From Nymphaea colorata (Eukaryota > Streptophyta > Magnoliopsida > Nymphaeales > Nymphaeaceae): 64,000 nt of DNA. The stretch's first letter is position 1; every line of letters begins with the position of its first letter. Made by a program: the position numbers and the translations under genes. The stretch covers positions 19,774,848-19,838,847 of the forward strand of contig NC_045141.1 in the NCBI RefSeq assembly GCF_008831285.2, written 5' to 3'. The notes under the pieces were generated by a model. It searched no databases. It was not told where the DNA came from and was given only the letters and a program-made list of their open reading frames with translations. Shown here piece by piece: positions 36,634-49,060 of this stretch.

Positions 36634-39600
36634 ATGGAGGCGTCTGGAAGTGGACTCCAGGCGGCACCCGAGACGGAGAAGTTCCTGTGCGAGAAGCTGC
36701 TCGATCAGAGCCAGCCGATCGCGGAGAGGTACAGAGCTCTCTTCGCTCTCCGGAACCTCAGCGGCCCCGCCGTCCGCGATGCGCTCATTCAAGGTTGTCT
36801 CTGTACCCACACTGCCTCGCTCTCTTCCTGTCCCCTGAATTTTCTGTTTTAGTTCGTGGGTGTCTTTTATCTTTCTCTTTTGCTTCGGATCGTTCTTTTG
36901 TTGGAGGCTATAACTTAACATGTGGTACTCTATGTCTGCGTCTTTTCTCTTCTTTCACCAAGGGCATTATATTTGTATAATGTGGATATCTATGTGAAGA
37001 TTGATATATAGAACTTTCTTTCTTTGGTTTTTTGTAAATTTGGAATTATTCGGAGTCAGAGTTATTTGAAATCTTTCAATTCATTAACTTTTTTGTAGTT
37101 GGTGATATTGAAGTTTGTGATGAAACTTTTAAGTTCTTTCATGTTGGCAGCTATGAGGGACTCATCAAACCTTTTAGCCCACGAATCAGCATTTGCATTA
37201 GGTCAGATGCAAGATGTTGAAGCTGTTCCGGCTCTAGAGAGGATTCTTCAAGATCTTTCTCTTCATTCTATCGTCCGCCAAGCGGTACCATTCTACCAAT
37301 GCTAGTTCTGAACTTGTCTAAGATGGATTCGCTCATAAAATACATGCATGGTTCATTGGTTTTTCGGCTTCATTACAAGGAAAATGAGTTGGCTTCTTGG
37401 ATTACTTGGTGTTGCAGGCAGCTGAATCTCTTGGGGTGATTGGTTTGGAAAGAAGTGTTCCAATTTTGAAAAGAAGCTTGGATTCAGACCCTGCAGAGGA
37501 AGTTCGTGGAACGTGTGAACTTGCTCTACGACGTATGGAAGAAAAAGCAAGCAGGGGACAAGTCTCTGAGGCACCTTCAGGAGTTCCATCTCCATTTCTC
37601 TCAGTTGATCCTGCTCTACCAGCGAGTGATGTATCTTCAATAGCACAGCTCAGGTATCGCAAAAATGGGAAAGATTCCATTCCCTCATGCATATCTTTGC
37701 TTCAGTTTGCTGATAATGCTTCTGTTCTTTCGTACTTCAGAAAGGTTCTTTTGGATGAGAATGAAAGCTTGTACAAGCGCTGCGCTGCTCTGTTTGCTCT
37801 TCGAGATCATGGAGGGAAAGAAGCTGTTAATGCTATTATTGCTTCTTTGGGTGCTGCAAGTCCTCTTTTACGTCATGAGGTCAGCCTAAGCATACGTGTG
37901 CCTAAGCATTCTTCATGTTAAAATCTGTCGTGCAGATTAAGGACCAGGCATGGTCCTTGTGTAGCGGATAATGTAATTGCAGTTAATTTTTTACTACAGA
38001 AATGTTTATCTGCTGCTTACTTTTTATTCTTTAAAACATTTTTATTCCGAAAGATGGTCGCTGCTTAATTGTCTTTTATTGAAAGTTTGTTGATTGGCTT
38101 CCATGTTCAGACGTTCTGTGTGTCACTGTATGATTTGTAGGGGTCTGTTTTTCTTTTGATGGTAGTTTGTTTTTGATGTCCGCAAAAATATGAAGTTCTA
38201 AAGGCACGCCTGAGGATTTGGCTGTAATAAAGAAGCAGCCAAGTTTTACCTAAAACTTTTCATGGTTGAAAAGGTACTGAAGCTTCCTCTTTATGGTTGT
38301 TGGTGAAAGTTTATGCGTAGAGAAGTTTATTTTAAGGAAAATCAATGAAAGGTAAGGCAAAGTTTCATTCTCAAACTGATGTCATTTTTCGTTCTAAAGA
38401 ATCATACTTTTATTCTGTTGAAGCCGTCGTATTATTTATAGTACATTTACATTTCTTTGTTAGCAAATTCTTCTTTCATCATATCTGCCATTCATTGAAA
38501 ACAGGTTGATTGGATCTAGATTTGACTTCGAGATTATGAGGAGCTGGAACAACGCTAGCAAATATTTCCTGTTTCTGCTTTTTATTTGGAAACAGTGTCA
38601 TGGGATCTGACGGTAGCCCATAGTTGTAATCTGTAGTCTTAATTCCATTTGGCAGGTAGCCTATGTGCTAGGGCAACTGCAAGATAAAGCTGCTTCTGCT
38701 GCACTTTCAGCAATACTTAAAGATATCAATGAGCACTTAATGGTCAGGCACGAAGCTGCTGAAGCTCTTGGCTCCATTGCAGGTAAGTTTTTGAGACCAG
38801 TATTGTGCATAAGCTTGTCTTTTTTCCCTGGAACACTTTGCGAGATCTCATGTTAGTTGAAATGTAAAAGTAAACTATTAAAAGTCTGAGATGTAGATGA
38901 CAACCAAGCCTTGTTAGATAGAGTCTGAACTTTTCAAAAGCCAAGTCAGTAAACCTTTGACAAGAGGTTTTGTGGAAATTACTGGATGGTTTAATACCCT
39001 CTTATACAATAGTAGTGAACTTTAGTGACCTCAAGATTGGTATTTGTTCCATCTGATTCTTCAACATGTCCACTTGAAGATGTAGACTATGAAAGAGAAT
39101 ATATATGTGTTCTTCTCATTTTGTCTGAATGAGCTGAGATACGGCAGCAAACTCAGAGGAATGCCGATGGGCATTTTCATGGGCAGGTTGTCCATTGTCT
39201 CTATTGGAGGATTAGTGTGTGAAAATCCCAAACTTTGTGTTTATGAATTGCCTCTGAAATGGTTAATGCTATGGCTTCATTGCCAACATGGTGAATTTTC
39301 TCATCATCCTAAAGGCGTTACATGAAACATCTGCTGAGCGATTAGTATACCTGTTTGTGGAGACAAAAAGTCTCACAGGCAACAGCTTACTATTTTTCTT
39401 TTGATGTTTGTTCATATGATTGAGCTGCAGATCAAGCAAGTGCTGCCCTTCTTAAGGAATTCACAAGGGATGTCGAGCCCATTGTTTCTCAGAGTTGTGA
39501 AGTAGCACTTAGCATGCTGGAGTTTGAAAGATGCGGCAAGTCGTTTGAGGTATCGTAGACTTGTAGATCAATGAAAACTGATTCTTCTAAAAATCTTTGG

Positions 39601-39670
39601 GAAAATTACTTCTAAGCTCGTTCTTTTGTTTTTTCAGTTCTTGTACATGCAGACACCGCAAGTGATGTAA
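36634..39670 (+). CDS. Deoxyhypusine hydroxylase paralogue lacking the second His-Glu pair
   Basis: Exons 36634-36793, 37151-37284, 37418-37653, 37741-37879, 38656-38782, 39431-39549 and 39638-39670 give 315 aa. It is a HEAT-repeat protein with the DOHH layout of two four-helix-pair halves and a variable linker (about 144-176). Family knowledge: DOHH hydroxylates the deoxyhypusine residue of eIF5A in the cytosol with a di-iron centre held by four His-Glu pairs. Seen here: H64-E65 (LLAHE), H222-E223 (LLRHE) and H255-E256 (MVRHE) are intact. The pair expected at 97-98 reads Gln-Ala (IVRQA), where the sister gene has HE. Two base changes in adjacent codons cause this; splicing and frame are intact. 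EEVRETC is also EEVRGTC. Intron 3 (87 nt) is stop-free and in frame. Catalysis is doubtful; a structural or regulatory role, or early decay, is possible. Confidence 0.9.
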
Positions 39671-41186
39671 GAGACCGACGTGGAGTCTAGTGTAGTGTTT
39701 GTGTCATGGTTACTTCCAAGTCTTATGTAAATGTCGTAGTAGTGTCACTTGTGTCTCTTCGTTATAAACTTTAAAACTTCTTGTTGTTGCAACCGTGCTG
39801 TATAAAGAAGTTGGTACACTTTTGGACATGCAGAAAGCTCAGACGTGAGAGCAAGCAGCCGATATGCTTAGTGGCGAGCTTGATGCTAATGACGAGAATT
39901 TTGTTCAATCTATTAAAGTTTTTTTTACAGTAAGGAAGATGCACCATAACTTCCACGACTGGATGGTGCAGCTTGATTTTCCTTTCGCCATAAGCTAACT
40001 GAGGTCAGGTCTATCCTGCTTATTGATGTTAAAGAAAAGCGAGGTCAAGTTCTAAAGTCTCTGCAGAATTAACCTTTAGTTTAGTGGACGTGGTGCATGC
40101 TTTTGTGCTCCAACAATTTGACTCCACTGATGAGTATTGATGGCTCATCGAACTACATGGTACTAAACTAACACGGTTGCGTATGGGGGTTTCCGCGTTC
40201 AAATAATATCTTGTGATTTAAAGTCAGATAGTTTTGATTCCTAATTCAAAGAAAGTATGGTTCTCTCGACACACGCATGCAAAAGAGAGAACAGATTGCA
40301 TCACCAATGGTTGCTAATTTAAGAAGAGTGTTGGATCAGGGTTTTGGAGATGGGTTTGCGTTGCATGTACACACCAAGCGCAATGCAGGAGCTGCACTAG
40401 CGCCACACTGAATAAACGAAGTTGTGACCAACCGACCATTTCTTATGGCACATACAGCGAGGAATTGAACCTCTAATCTTGAATGCCTTCATTGTCTCAT
40501 TAACCAGACAGCGTCTAAAAGCACGTCCAGAATTTGCAAGATTTCTTCGAGCATGATCGATAAAGAGAAGTCCCCGCATCCGTTTCTTAGCGTCACTTCT
40601 AAGTACTGAACTTCCAAACCACTAGGCCTGGCCTGATCCATGCAACTGCATGGTGCATAAGTCTATCTGCAATGAATCTGGATGGGGAAGATTATGTGGA
40701 GCTTGATTGAGAAAGAGAGAGTCTGTATTGCAAGATGGGCGGAGCGGTGGAATTGGCCGCTGAGATGCGTTGCCTAATCAGACCTGCAAATTAAAGGGCA
40801 ACTTTGAGGGACAGACGCTTGTTTGAATCAACCCCCGTGGTGACTGTTGCGGATAGTTTGCGAATTCCACTCCAAAAGTAAGCGGCTGATCTCAAATATC
40901 AGACGGGTATCTATTAAAAAAAAAAAAGAATTTGCGCGCCTTTTTCTGTCGTGCGCGCGCGGTTTTGGACGCGAAAAGGCCAGGTCGAGTTTGGCGCTGA
41001 CCCTCTCTCGCAAAACCGGCGGAAAATCCTTGGGGCGTTCGATCGAATCTCCCGTTAATTTTTCTCCCCAACATTACAAAACTCGACCTATGAATTACCT
41101 CTCCGCAAGACGTCTTTGTCTCTGTATTCCCGTCATATTTCAGGGAGCGTTGCTGTTCTTTTTCTTCTTCTTCTTCCTTTGTGGTC
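39671..41186. other. Intergenic DNA between the two DOHH genes
   Basis: The 3' flank of the first gene and the promoter of the second. The stretch 40930-41186 is C/G-richer and ends in a CTT-rich leader, TTCTTCTTCTTC, before the ATG at 41187. The long minus-strand frame 41590-40892 lies antisense to that promoter and exon 1 and shows no domain. Confidence 0.4.
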
Positions 41187-42926
41187 ATGGCGCCTAAGCG
41201 TGAATTCCAGGTGCCGCCTGAGATGGAGAGGTTCCTGTGCGACAAACTTGTCGATCCAAGCCAACCGATAGCCGAGAGATTCAGGGCACTCTTCTCACTC
41301 CGAAATCTCAGTGGGTCATCAGTTCGAGATGCCCTCATTCTAGGTCCCGGTTCTCTCTTCCCTTTTCGCAGATTTAGTGCAGCAATTTTTTTCGTGCTTC
41401 TTTTATGATTCCGATAAGACTGTTTGATATTTCTCCGCATTTTGTCGAGGTCTTGTGGTTCTTCTTTCCTCAAATTGGAGAAACTGAAGCTCATCGCGTT
41501 GCCGGTCGTTTGTATATGATGATTTAGTGAATCTTGTGTCAAAGGCCATGATCGTTGCTTATGAAGATCAGTGCCTTTTGCTTTATACACGCGGGTTTTC
41601 GTAACAAAAGTTTAGCTGTTCATATCTCGGTTTCTAATAGTATTGATCGTTGTGGGCAGTTTTTTTTATCTTCCGCTTGCTTTCCATGCGCAGTTAACCT
41701 ATTCGACTGCCAACCCTGGAAAGCCTAGCGCTATGTGAGTTGCAATTTATCAATTTTCACTAGCTATCCTGGCTGAAGGATGCGTTTTCTGCGTAGGCTG
41801 CTATTTTTTCATTGTGCAAGAAAAATGATAGAATTTTGTTCTGATTTTTGCATTGGTTATATTTAGTATGGAGAAGATACCTGGCAGCATCATTGAAGCA
41901 CGTGCCACCGTTCACATGTTGCACAGTAACTGTAACTTCTCCCAGTAAAGAGTTGCATATGTGGTTAGACTGTTAAGCTGTCTTATCTCAATTTGGTTTT
42001 ATTGTATAGCTCAATACCATTTTGTCTTGCTCTTTTCTCTTTTTCAATAAATTGGTAATGGACCAATTTGATCAGGTGATGGCTGAATTTACCTCTTGCA
42101 TCGTTTCAAGGATTAGTTGTTCCCTCGATTAAAGAGGGCAACAACATCGGTGCCATGAATGATAGCTTAAAAGGACATGTAAATGGAATTTATGGTTCAT
42201 CTTTGGACGTATTTGCGGCTATGTATAGCTGATGAAGAAGTTGGGAGAAGCTTCCACTGGAAAAACCTTTGAACGCTCTGTGTCCTCTTGAGGCATTTTG
42301 CCATGACAGTTGTGTGCACAGAGTCATGACCAACGGTTTCTCCTCATGTGAAATGGTCTAATTTTATAGCAGAGGTGATAGTTCAGCTTTGCAAGTGGGT
42401 TTTTGATATGTGATCTATGTTATCAAAGGTCCTAGAAGAATCTGGGTGCTAGACCCCATAAAAGGCCTAATCAGATCCCAGGTGGCACCTATTCAGAGCC
42501 TAGGTGGACTTATTCAACAGAAAAAAAGGGGAAAAAAAAGTACAAATGGGGGCTTTTCAGAAAACTTTGCCTCAATCAATATTCTAGAAGATAGAACAAA
42601 CAAAAAAGGAATGGAATTTTTATGGTTAGAAATTAGAAAAAAAAATATATTTTTTTAGGACTCCCTAGGTGCTCGCCTAGGCATTTAGGTTACCATCCAG
42701 TGCTTGGGGGCAGCCTAGGCACTCTTTTATTTGCAAAGATTTTTGCATCTTAGTTTCACGTCCTTAAGTGTAACCACCTAATGCAAAAGGGCTTCCCTTT
42801 GTAACTCATATTTAATTTTTTGCATCAGTGTCAATATGCCATGCTAATTCCTGAAAAGGACAAACTTTTCCAACATCCGAAAGAGCTAATATATTAGCCC
42901 ATTGTGCTAAGCTTTTGCAGTGGAAG

Positions 42927-42974
<48 letters not shown>

Positions 42975-45774
42975 ATATGTGTGTGACTGGGTTCCCATTT
43001 CTCATACATTGGGGGAATGGGTGGGACTAGTCAGCATTTTTACTGGACAGACCAGTCACAAGCATTTCTTCTTTTTTATTATTTTCCCCCATTTTCTTGT
43101 AAAATTCTCCATGTGCATTTGATCTTGACAGTCAAAAGGTTGCAAATCCATATAAACCTGGAAATATTTTAGGTGTGTAACTAATATTTTATAAATGTTT
43201 AGTAATCAATAGTCATTTTTTTCTTTTTTGCTTATAGAACCCACACTTTATTTCCAAAAGGTAACAATTTTTATTTCGATTTTCATATTTTGAGACATGA
43301 AAAAACATCTAGATATTTTTTTTTAATGTAATAAAATGTGATTGGACATATTTGAGCAACTGTTTTCTTGTGGAAATATGCACTCAAATAGGTTATACTA
43401 TCTCTAGATATGTGCACTTTTTGCGCTGGGGAACATTATATTAATATATGCACTTTCATATCATCTCTCTAAGTATGTGCATTTTCTTCATTGAGGAATC
43501 TAGCACTATCATGTGCTTTCCATATAATATCTCTACTCTACATTGAGTAAAACTATCACTTTCAGATCTACCATATCATATGAAAGGAACTGTCTTGTTT
43601 CTCTCTTTCTCTCTCTTCTTTTATTCTGCACCAGGCAAGTTCTCTATCTGGCAATGTTTTTACAAGGAAATGATGATTTTTTTTGGATTCTATATGCTGG
43701 CAGCGATGAGAGATTCATCAAATCTTCTTGCCCATGAGTCTGCATTTGCATTAGGTCAGATACAGGATGTGGAAGCAGTCCCAGCTTTGGAGAAGGTTCT
43801 CAATGATCTTTCTGTTCACCCTATTGTCCGCCATGAGGTACCCTTTCTTCAATGTGTTGTTGAGTTTGTGTTTTTCCTATTTTGTATATTTGGATTAATG
43901 GACATATATTCAGCTGTATGCTTTCACTTGGCTTTTTCCCCTGTTGGATAATTTTGTGGTGCAGGCAGCTGAAGCACTTGGTGCAATTGGTTTAGTAAGC
44001 ACCATTCCAATTTTGAGAAGAAGTTTAGTTTCTGATCCTGCAGAGGAAGTTCGTGAAACATGTGAACTTGCTCTCAGACGAATAGAAGTGCAAACGAGCA
44101 TAGATAACGGTTCTGAGACATCTTCAGAAGTTGAATCACCATTTCTGTCAGTTGATCCTGCCTTGCCGATGTCTCAAAATTTTTCTGTAGTCCAACTGAG
44201 GTATTGCCTTATGAAATGCTCACATTCTCTTTCTTGGTGAATGCTTTTCCTTGTGTTTGTTATTAATTTTGGGGTGTAACATCTCAGAGAAGTCATTTTA
44301 AATGAAAAAGAAGGCATATATGAACGCTATGCTGCTCTGTTTGCCCTTAGAAATCATGGAGGGGAAGAAGCCATTTGTGCTATTATTGCCTCTTTGGGTG
44401 CTAGAAGTGCTCTTCTGCGGCATGAGGTTGGTCTTAGAAAACTTGTATCATCTTTTGGTCTGAAAACAGTTTTGGTAGAACAGGGAAATTTGGTGCTCTT
44501 CTATAGCAGATAACTTGATAACACAATTAAAGTTAAAGAATCTTTTATTTGTAATATGATTTGCTTGGTATATTTTATATGTCTATAATCTATATTTACT
44601 TGATAGATGTCCTGCCATGAGATCATGAGTAAATATGTTATGTTATCAGAATCTCCTTTCTATTCATAAGGTCTTTGTACTTTAGGTTTCATTGGGTTCT
44701 TAACCTCAATTGATTGCCAGGTGGCATATGTGCTGGGGCAACTACAAGACAAAGCTGCTTCTATTGCACTGTCAGAGGTACTTAAAAACATCAAAGAGCA
44801 TCCAATGGTCAGGCATGAAGCTGCTGAAGCTCTTGGCTCTATTGCAGGTATGCTTTGAAGTTTGAACTACCAGTACTTCTTGTGCTGCGATCCTTGAATC
44901 TGTTTTTTTCTTCTTTTGCCTGTTTAATATGGGGACACATGGACGATTCTGTCAACTGATAGTCTGAAACTGAAAGTGTCAAATGTTTCACTCAGGAACC
45001 TTTTGCTGGTTTAACTGTTTAAGGACACTTGGTGTGGGTCAGTTAGTTGGAAAGGCCATTTGGGCCGACATCTAAACATTCGAGATCAAGAAGACTTTTG
45101 TTGAGAAGGTTTAGGAAATCAGTGTTGCTAATAGCCAAACATATCAACCAGGCTGATACGCATTTGATTGATGGTACGTATGATTTTCTTGGTTTTGGAT
45201 ACAAGATGGAGACTGAGTTTACAACATTGGTGTGGATGATATCCTTGGCTAAGTTTTACAACAAACCCAAACGCTGTGCACTGAGCTTTTAGATAATGCT
45301 TATGATGTCCAAATAGTAACAACAGGAAGTTGTTGGTCCTTCAGGTATTTGGAAAATATGGATTTCATGAACTTAAAAGTATCTCCAGCTTATCCTTATT
45401 GCCTTTGGACATAGAACTTTTATCTGGAGGTAGGACCAGACAGGGACAAGACTTTTTCTGCGTTATAGATTTCTTCTCAAATAAATAGTATCATATTTCC
45501 AGCTGAGAATGTTTAACATGTCTTCGTGATTGAAGTGTAGATCATGATAGTGTTGCACTTCTTGAGGAATTCACAAGAGATCCTGAACCTATTGTTTCCC
45601 AGAGTTGTGAAGTTGCACTCAGCATGCTAGACTTTGAAAGATGTGGCAAGCCATTTGAGGTAAAGTATCGTAGATTATAATTGAGATCCGATGAATTCTG
45701 AAATCTTGAAAAACCAATTTCTAATTATACTTTTCTTCCAGTTTTTTTACATGCAGGCACCAGAAGTGGCATAG
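41187..45774 (+). CDS. DOHH: Deoxyhypusine hydroxylase, complete active-site set
   Basis: Exons 41187-41343, 43704-43837, 43965-44200, 44288-44426, 44721-44847, 45541-45659 and 45742-45774 give 314 aa, with the same seven-exon plan and phases as the upstream copy. All four metal-binding pairs are present: LLAHE (H63-E64), IVRHE (H96-E97), LLRHE (H221-E222) and MVRHE (H254-E255). The 33-residue spacing within each pair of motifs equals that of characterised DOHH. It should carry out the last step of hypusine formation on eIF5A. Its first intron (2.36 kb) is much longer than that of its neighbour (0.36 kb) and holds repeat DNA. Its third intron is also 87 nt but contains an in-frame stop. Being intact, it is the better candidate for the housekeeping enzyme. 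Confidence 0.95.
42418..42730. repeat. CCTAGG-rich repeat relic in DOHH intron 1
   Basis: Variants of GCCTAGG, CCTAGGTG and CTCGCCTAGGC recur, with an A-rich centre and a TTTTTTAGGACTCCC step. This is a common kind of degenerate plant repeat with no coding capacity. Confidence 0.4.
42929..42970. repeat. (CT)21 microsatellite in DOHH intron 1
   Basis: An uninterrupted CT run inside the first intron of the intact DOHH gene. Confidence 0.95.
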
Positions 45775-46212
45775 GCTTGGTTTCATGTATAATATGACCC
45801 CATTGACCTTAGTCAACAATGTGAGTTTTGTCTTGGCTGCTGACCTGTAGTGTGTCTTCTCTTCTGCCCTTTGACTATCCTATGGGTTCTGTAAGAAAAG
45901 TTCTTAGGTCTGGATTGGACTTGGACTATGAACAAGTGGATCTTACGATGATGTGGATTACAGTTTGTTAGTACATAGAAGCTTGTCCGCTTTTGTATAT
46001 GTAGGTCTTCCGTGCATGGCACTTAGAACGACATTAAAGAGTGTAGGTGGCATATGTTAATCTGTTCAGAGTGCGCGGTGAGAATATCTCTGGTAAAGTT
46101 GTGTTAGTGGAACCTTGAGACTCCTCTTATGTTATCAGCCCTTTGATTTTGAACGTGCTCTTTTATGGATCCCTGAAGTCCGTTGGAACTACCAATAAAC
46201 AAGGAAAAAATT
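45775..46212 (+). other. 3' flank of the intact DOHH gene
   Basis: Probably the 3' UTR and spacer up to the start of the tandem 10.7-kb unit. No coding frame is supported. Confidence 0.35.
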
Positions 46213-46912
46213 TGTTGCTACGATCATGATTCATATGTAGCTAATTTTGTAACCCGACCTGTTAGGCCCATGGTCATGTTGTAGTACCTTTAGAGGTCGT
46301 TTGGCAGTAAAGACACTGAAAATCTCATAAATCTGTTTCAAAAATTGGGGCAGGTTCATCAGGCACTAGAATTATTGTTCCATGAACCTGTTTCAATCTT
46401 TGGGTAAATTCATGAAACAATTAGAAGGTGTCCCTGCTACCAAACTACTCCTTATGGATGATCTATACTTTGTTATATACTGCTTTTATTGGTTGACGTC
46501 CCTTGCTTCTTGTTCGTTTTCATCTGCATCTAAAGTTGGATCAGCAGATGCAACAAAACCAACCATTTCGGTTGTATGCTTCTGGTTTCCAAAAGGTTAT
46601 TGCATTTTGTCTGTCTGATTTTTATATGATGCTTGTACGCTGGATGAATCTTCCTCTCCTAGTCATGCTTCTATATTTTTCACTTGTCTCTACAAGCAAA
46701 GCCTGCTGCCTGCACAAAACGTGACTCCCATCCATTCCAGTAGAGGTGGTACATGCATTTGCTCCATTCATCGGCAGTTACCCGTAACCAGAACCAAACA
46801 GCCAGTTTTGGTTCAGCAAATCGGTGAGATATTGACCCAAATATGGAAACCCTTGTGCATACGAATCAAACGTGTGCATCCAATGGTTGGATTTTTCGTA
46901 TGAGCTTGATGG

Positions 46913-46993
46913 TTAATTCAAAACATAAATTTTGTTCATTAAGGTTGTTGATTAATTCGTTAATTCAAAACAAAAATTTTGTTCATTAAGGTT
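46913..46993 (+). repeat. Short imperfect tandem repeat
   Basis: TTAATTCAAAACA(T/A)AAATTTTGTTCATTAAGGTT is present twice at a 47-bp step. Confidence 0.7.
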
Positions 46994-47159
46994 TATCTGC
47001 TTCGTTTCTTCCTGATCTATCTTGATGCATGATGATCTGCCTGACCTCGCCACTCCACTCTTACTGTGGATTCAAGCTTTTCCAAGGCTGACTAGCTTGG
47101 AGTGTGATTTATGTCAATAGTGTTCGTGGATTTAGGCATCTGATGCCTTGTACTGTTGG

Positions 47160-48017
47160 GATTTCTTAGAGCTTGTGGCGATATTATAGTTGAAATGTAT
47201 CACGTGGAATTCTTTCATTACACTGTCATTAAACTTGGCAACTATTGGCCGATCCGATCCATGCCCATGTGATACCAGCTGATGCATGTCTAATTTTTTT
47301 TGGTTTTTTAAGTGAATTTCAAATATTTATATTTTTAAATTTACTTATACTGCACAGACCAATATGACACTGATACTCATATTGCCAAGTGACAACTGCA
47401 TTTGTTTATATCAGTGAGCAGTTGTTGTCGGTCATTTTATTCCACAGAAAATAAATCAAACTAGTTCGACAGTTGAGCGTCCAAGCTTGAAACTATCCCT
47501 CTCTCTCACGCCCACACAAAAATCCAACAGGAACCGACACCTAAGCTCTCGTGAAGCACACCTGTTGAAAGGTACCGTTGCACCCTACAGGGGCTGGAAA
47601 CAACTGGAACCGTATTGGATGTGAGAGGAATCAGCACGGTAATGGCATCATGGCGTAACAGGTCGAGTATTAGATGGATAGCTAGGTATTCGATTCGATG
47701 GATAGCTAGGTATTTGGTTCGTAAAGCTAAAACTCTGCCCAACATATATATATATATAGTGCGCACACGTGTGAGAGAGAGAATTGTGATTCTAATTATT
47801 AGAAGTCATCAAGTCATCTAACCACAACTGTGTTTTTGATGCAAATAATGATTAAGAGAAAAACATAAAGCAAGAATTGAAAACTGATATTAGATGAGAA
47901 AATGTTATCATCTTTTCTTTGTTCTTTGTTGTTTTTCTTTGAACAGTCCATCATGATAAATCGAATTATTTTAGTTAGATGGCTGAGCGATTCTAAAGAA
48001 ATTAGAGTCACCATTCA

Positions 48018-48061
<44 letters not shown>

Positions 48062-48899
48062 GGCCTACAATATTTGCAATCCTTTCGTTTAGAAACATTT
48101 GGTGTATCACTGATGGCTTCCTTAAAAACTTTTCATGTGTTGTTGATTACACTCGTATAAACTCTTTGTATGTGTTGATGACACTTTTAAAAACTCTAGT
48201 CAAGTCTTGAAAAGTTTTTGAGATATTAAAATAAAAAATATTAAAAGTTTCAAATATAGGTAGATATCGAACTAAAAACCCAGTAGGTATAAAGTTTACA
48301 ATCAACTCCAGCCCTGATGTACAGCTTGGGTTGGCCTGGACTGGCCCGATGTCCAGCCCTATCCACAACTAAGCCCGCCTCCACCAAAGGTAGAACCTTA
48401 GTAACTTACATGTTTAAGTCGGTTGAGTGACTGGAACGATTAACCAGGCAAAAAAAAGTATGATGATTTCGATTCGAGAAATCATGGCGGCATCCGTGGC
48501 TTTCTGGCTGGCTTAAAGCAGTCGAAGGTCATTTCTGGTATGATGTCCTGCAGTCAAACAGATAATGACATGGTTGATAACTGCATGTCAAAAACCTTGC
48601 AAATAGAAATCTCATATTTATCGTTTGATCTTACATATCGAGTTTTTAACTCGAAAAGTTCAAACCATTCATTCTGCAATCCTTATAAAGTATCTGCACA
48701 TTTTTACGGAACATAATGCAGTATAGATTAGGGGACATCGCCATAGAAAAATAATGGAAGAAAGGAAAGCCTGTAATGTGAGTTCTACGTTGTGGATATA
48801 CACCGAGAAGTTGCCATCTATCTGGAGGCATTTGAAAAGCCTACTTCAGTGTTGCAATCTTTGACTAGTGGAAATTCAGTTTCCTACAGAAAGCATGGT
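47160..48899. other. 1.7-kb segment present only in unit A
   Basis: In unit B the flanking sequences lie next to each other near 57690. The segment contains a tandem ATGGATAGCTAGGTATT at about 47672 and 47699, a (TA)n at about 47742-47758, and (TA)18 at 48022-48058. No recognisable coding domain and no clear terminal repeats were found, so insertion in A and deletion in B cannot be told apart. Confidence 0.55.
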
Positions 48900-49015
48900 G
48901 AAAGGCACACGCATAAATTTTTAGTGCATGAAAAGTATAAAATGTAGGAAAGATAACTGATCTCTTATCAGCAGTTCTACACCTCTTGATTATCCAGTAG
49001 CTTCCGAGAAAACAG

Positions 49016-49060
49016 GAGGGAGGACGGGAAGAGGAGGCGGGGGCGGGGGCGGGAAGGAGC
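49016..49060 (+). promoter_or_regulatory. G-run cluster (potential quadruplex) upstream of the unit A gene
   Basis: GGGAGGACGGGAAG is followed by two GGCGGGGGC-type runs, giving at least five G-tracts of three or more. A shorter version sits at the matching place in unit B (about 57819-57860). It lies about 1.1 kb before the start codon. Confidence 0.4.

Noticed and set aside
37397-37921. 174-aa continuous frame read as one exon
   Set aside because: It is DOHH exons 3-4 plus a retained, stop-free 87-nt intron. Splice sites and the sister gene show the intron.
40892-41590. 232-aa minus-strand open frame
   Set aside because: It lies antisense across the promoter, exon 1 and intron 1 of the intact DOHH gene, has no domain and is explained by the coding strand.
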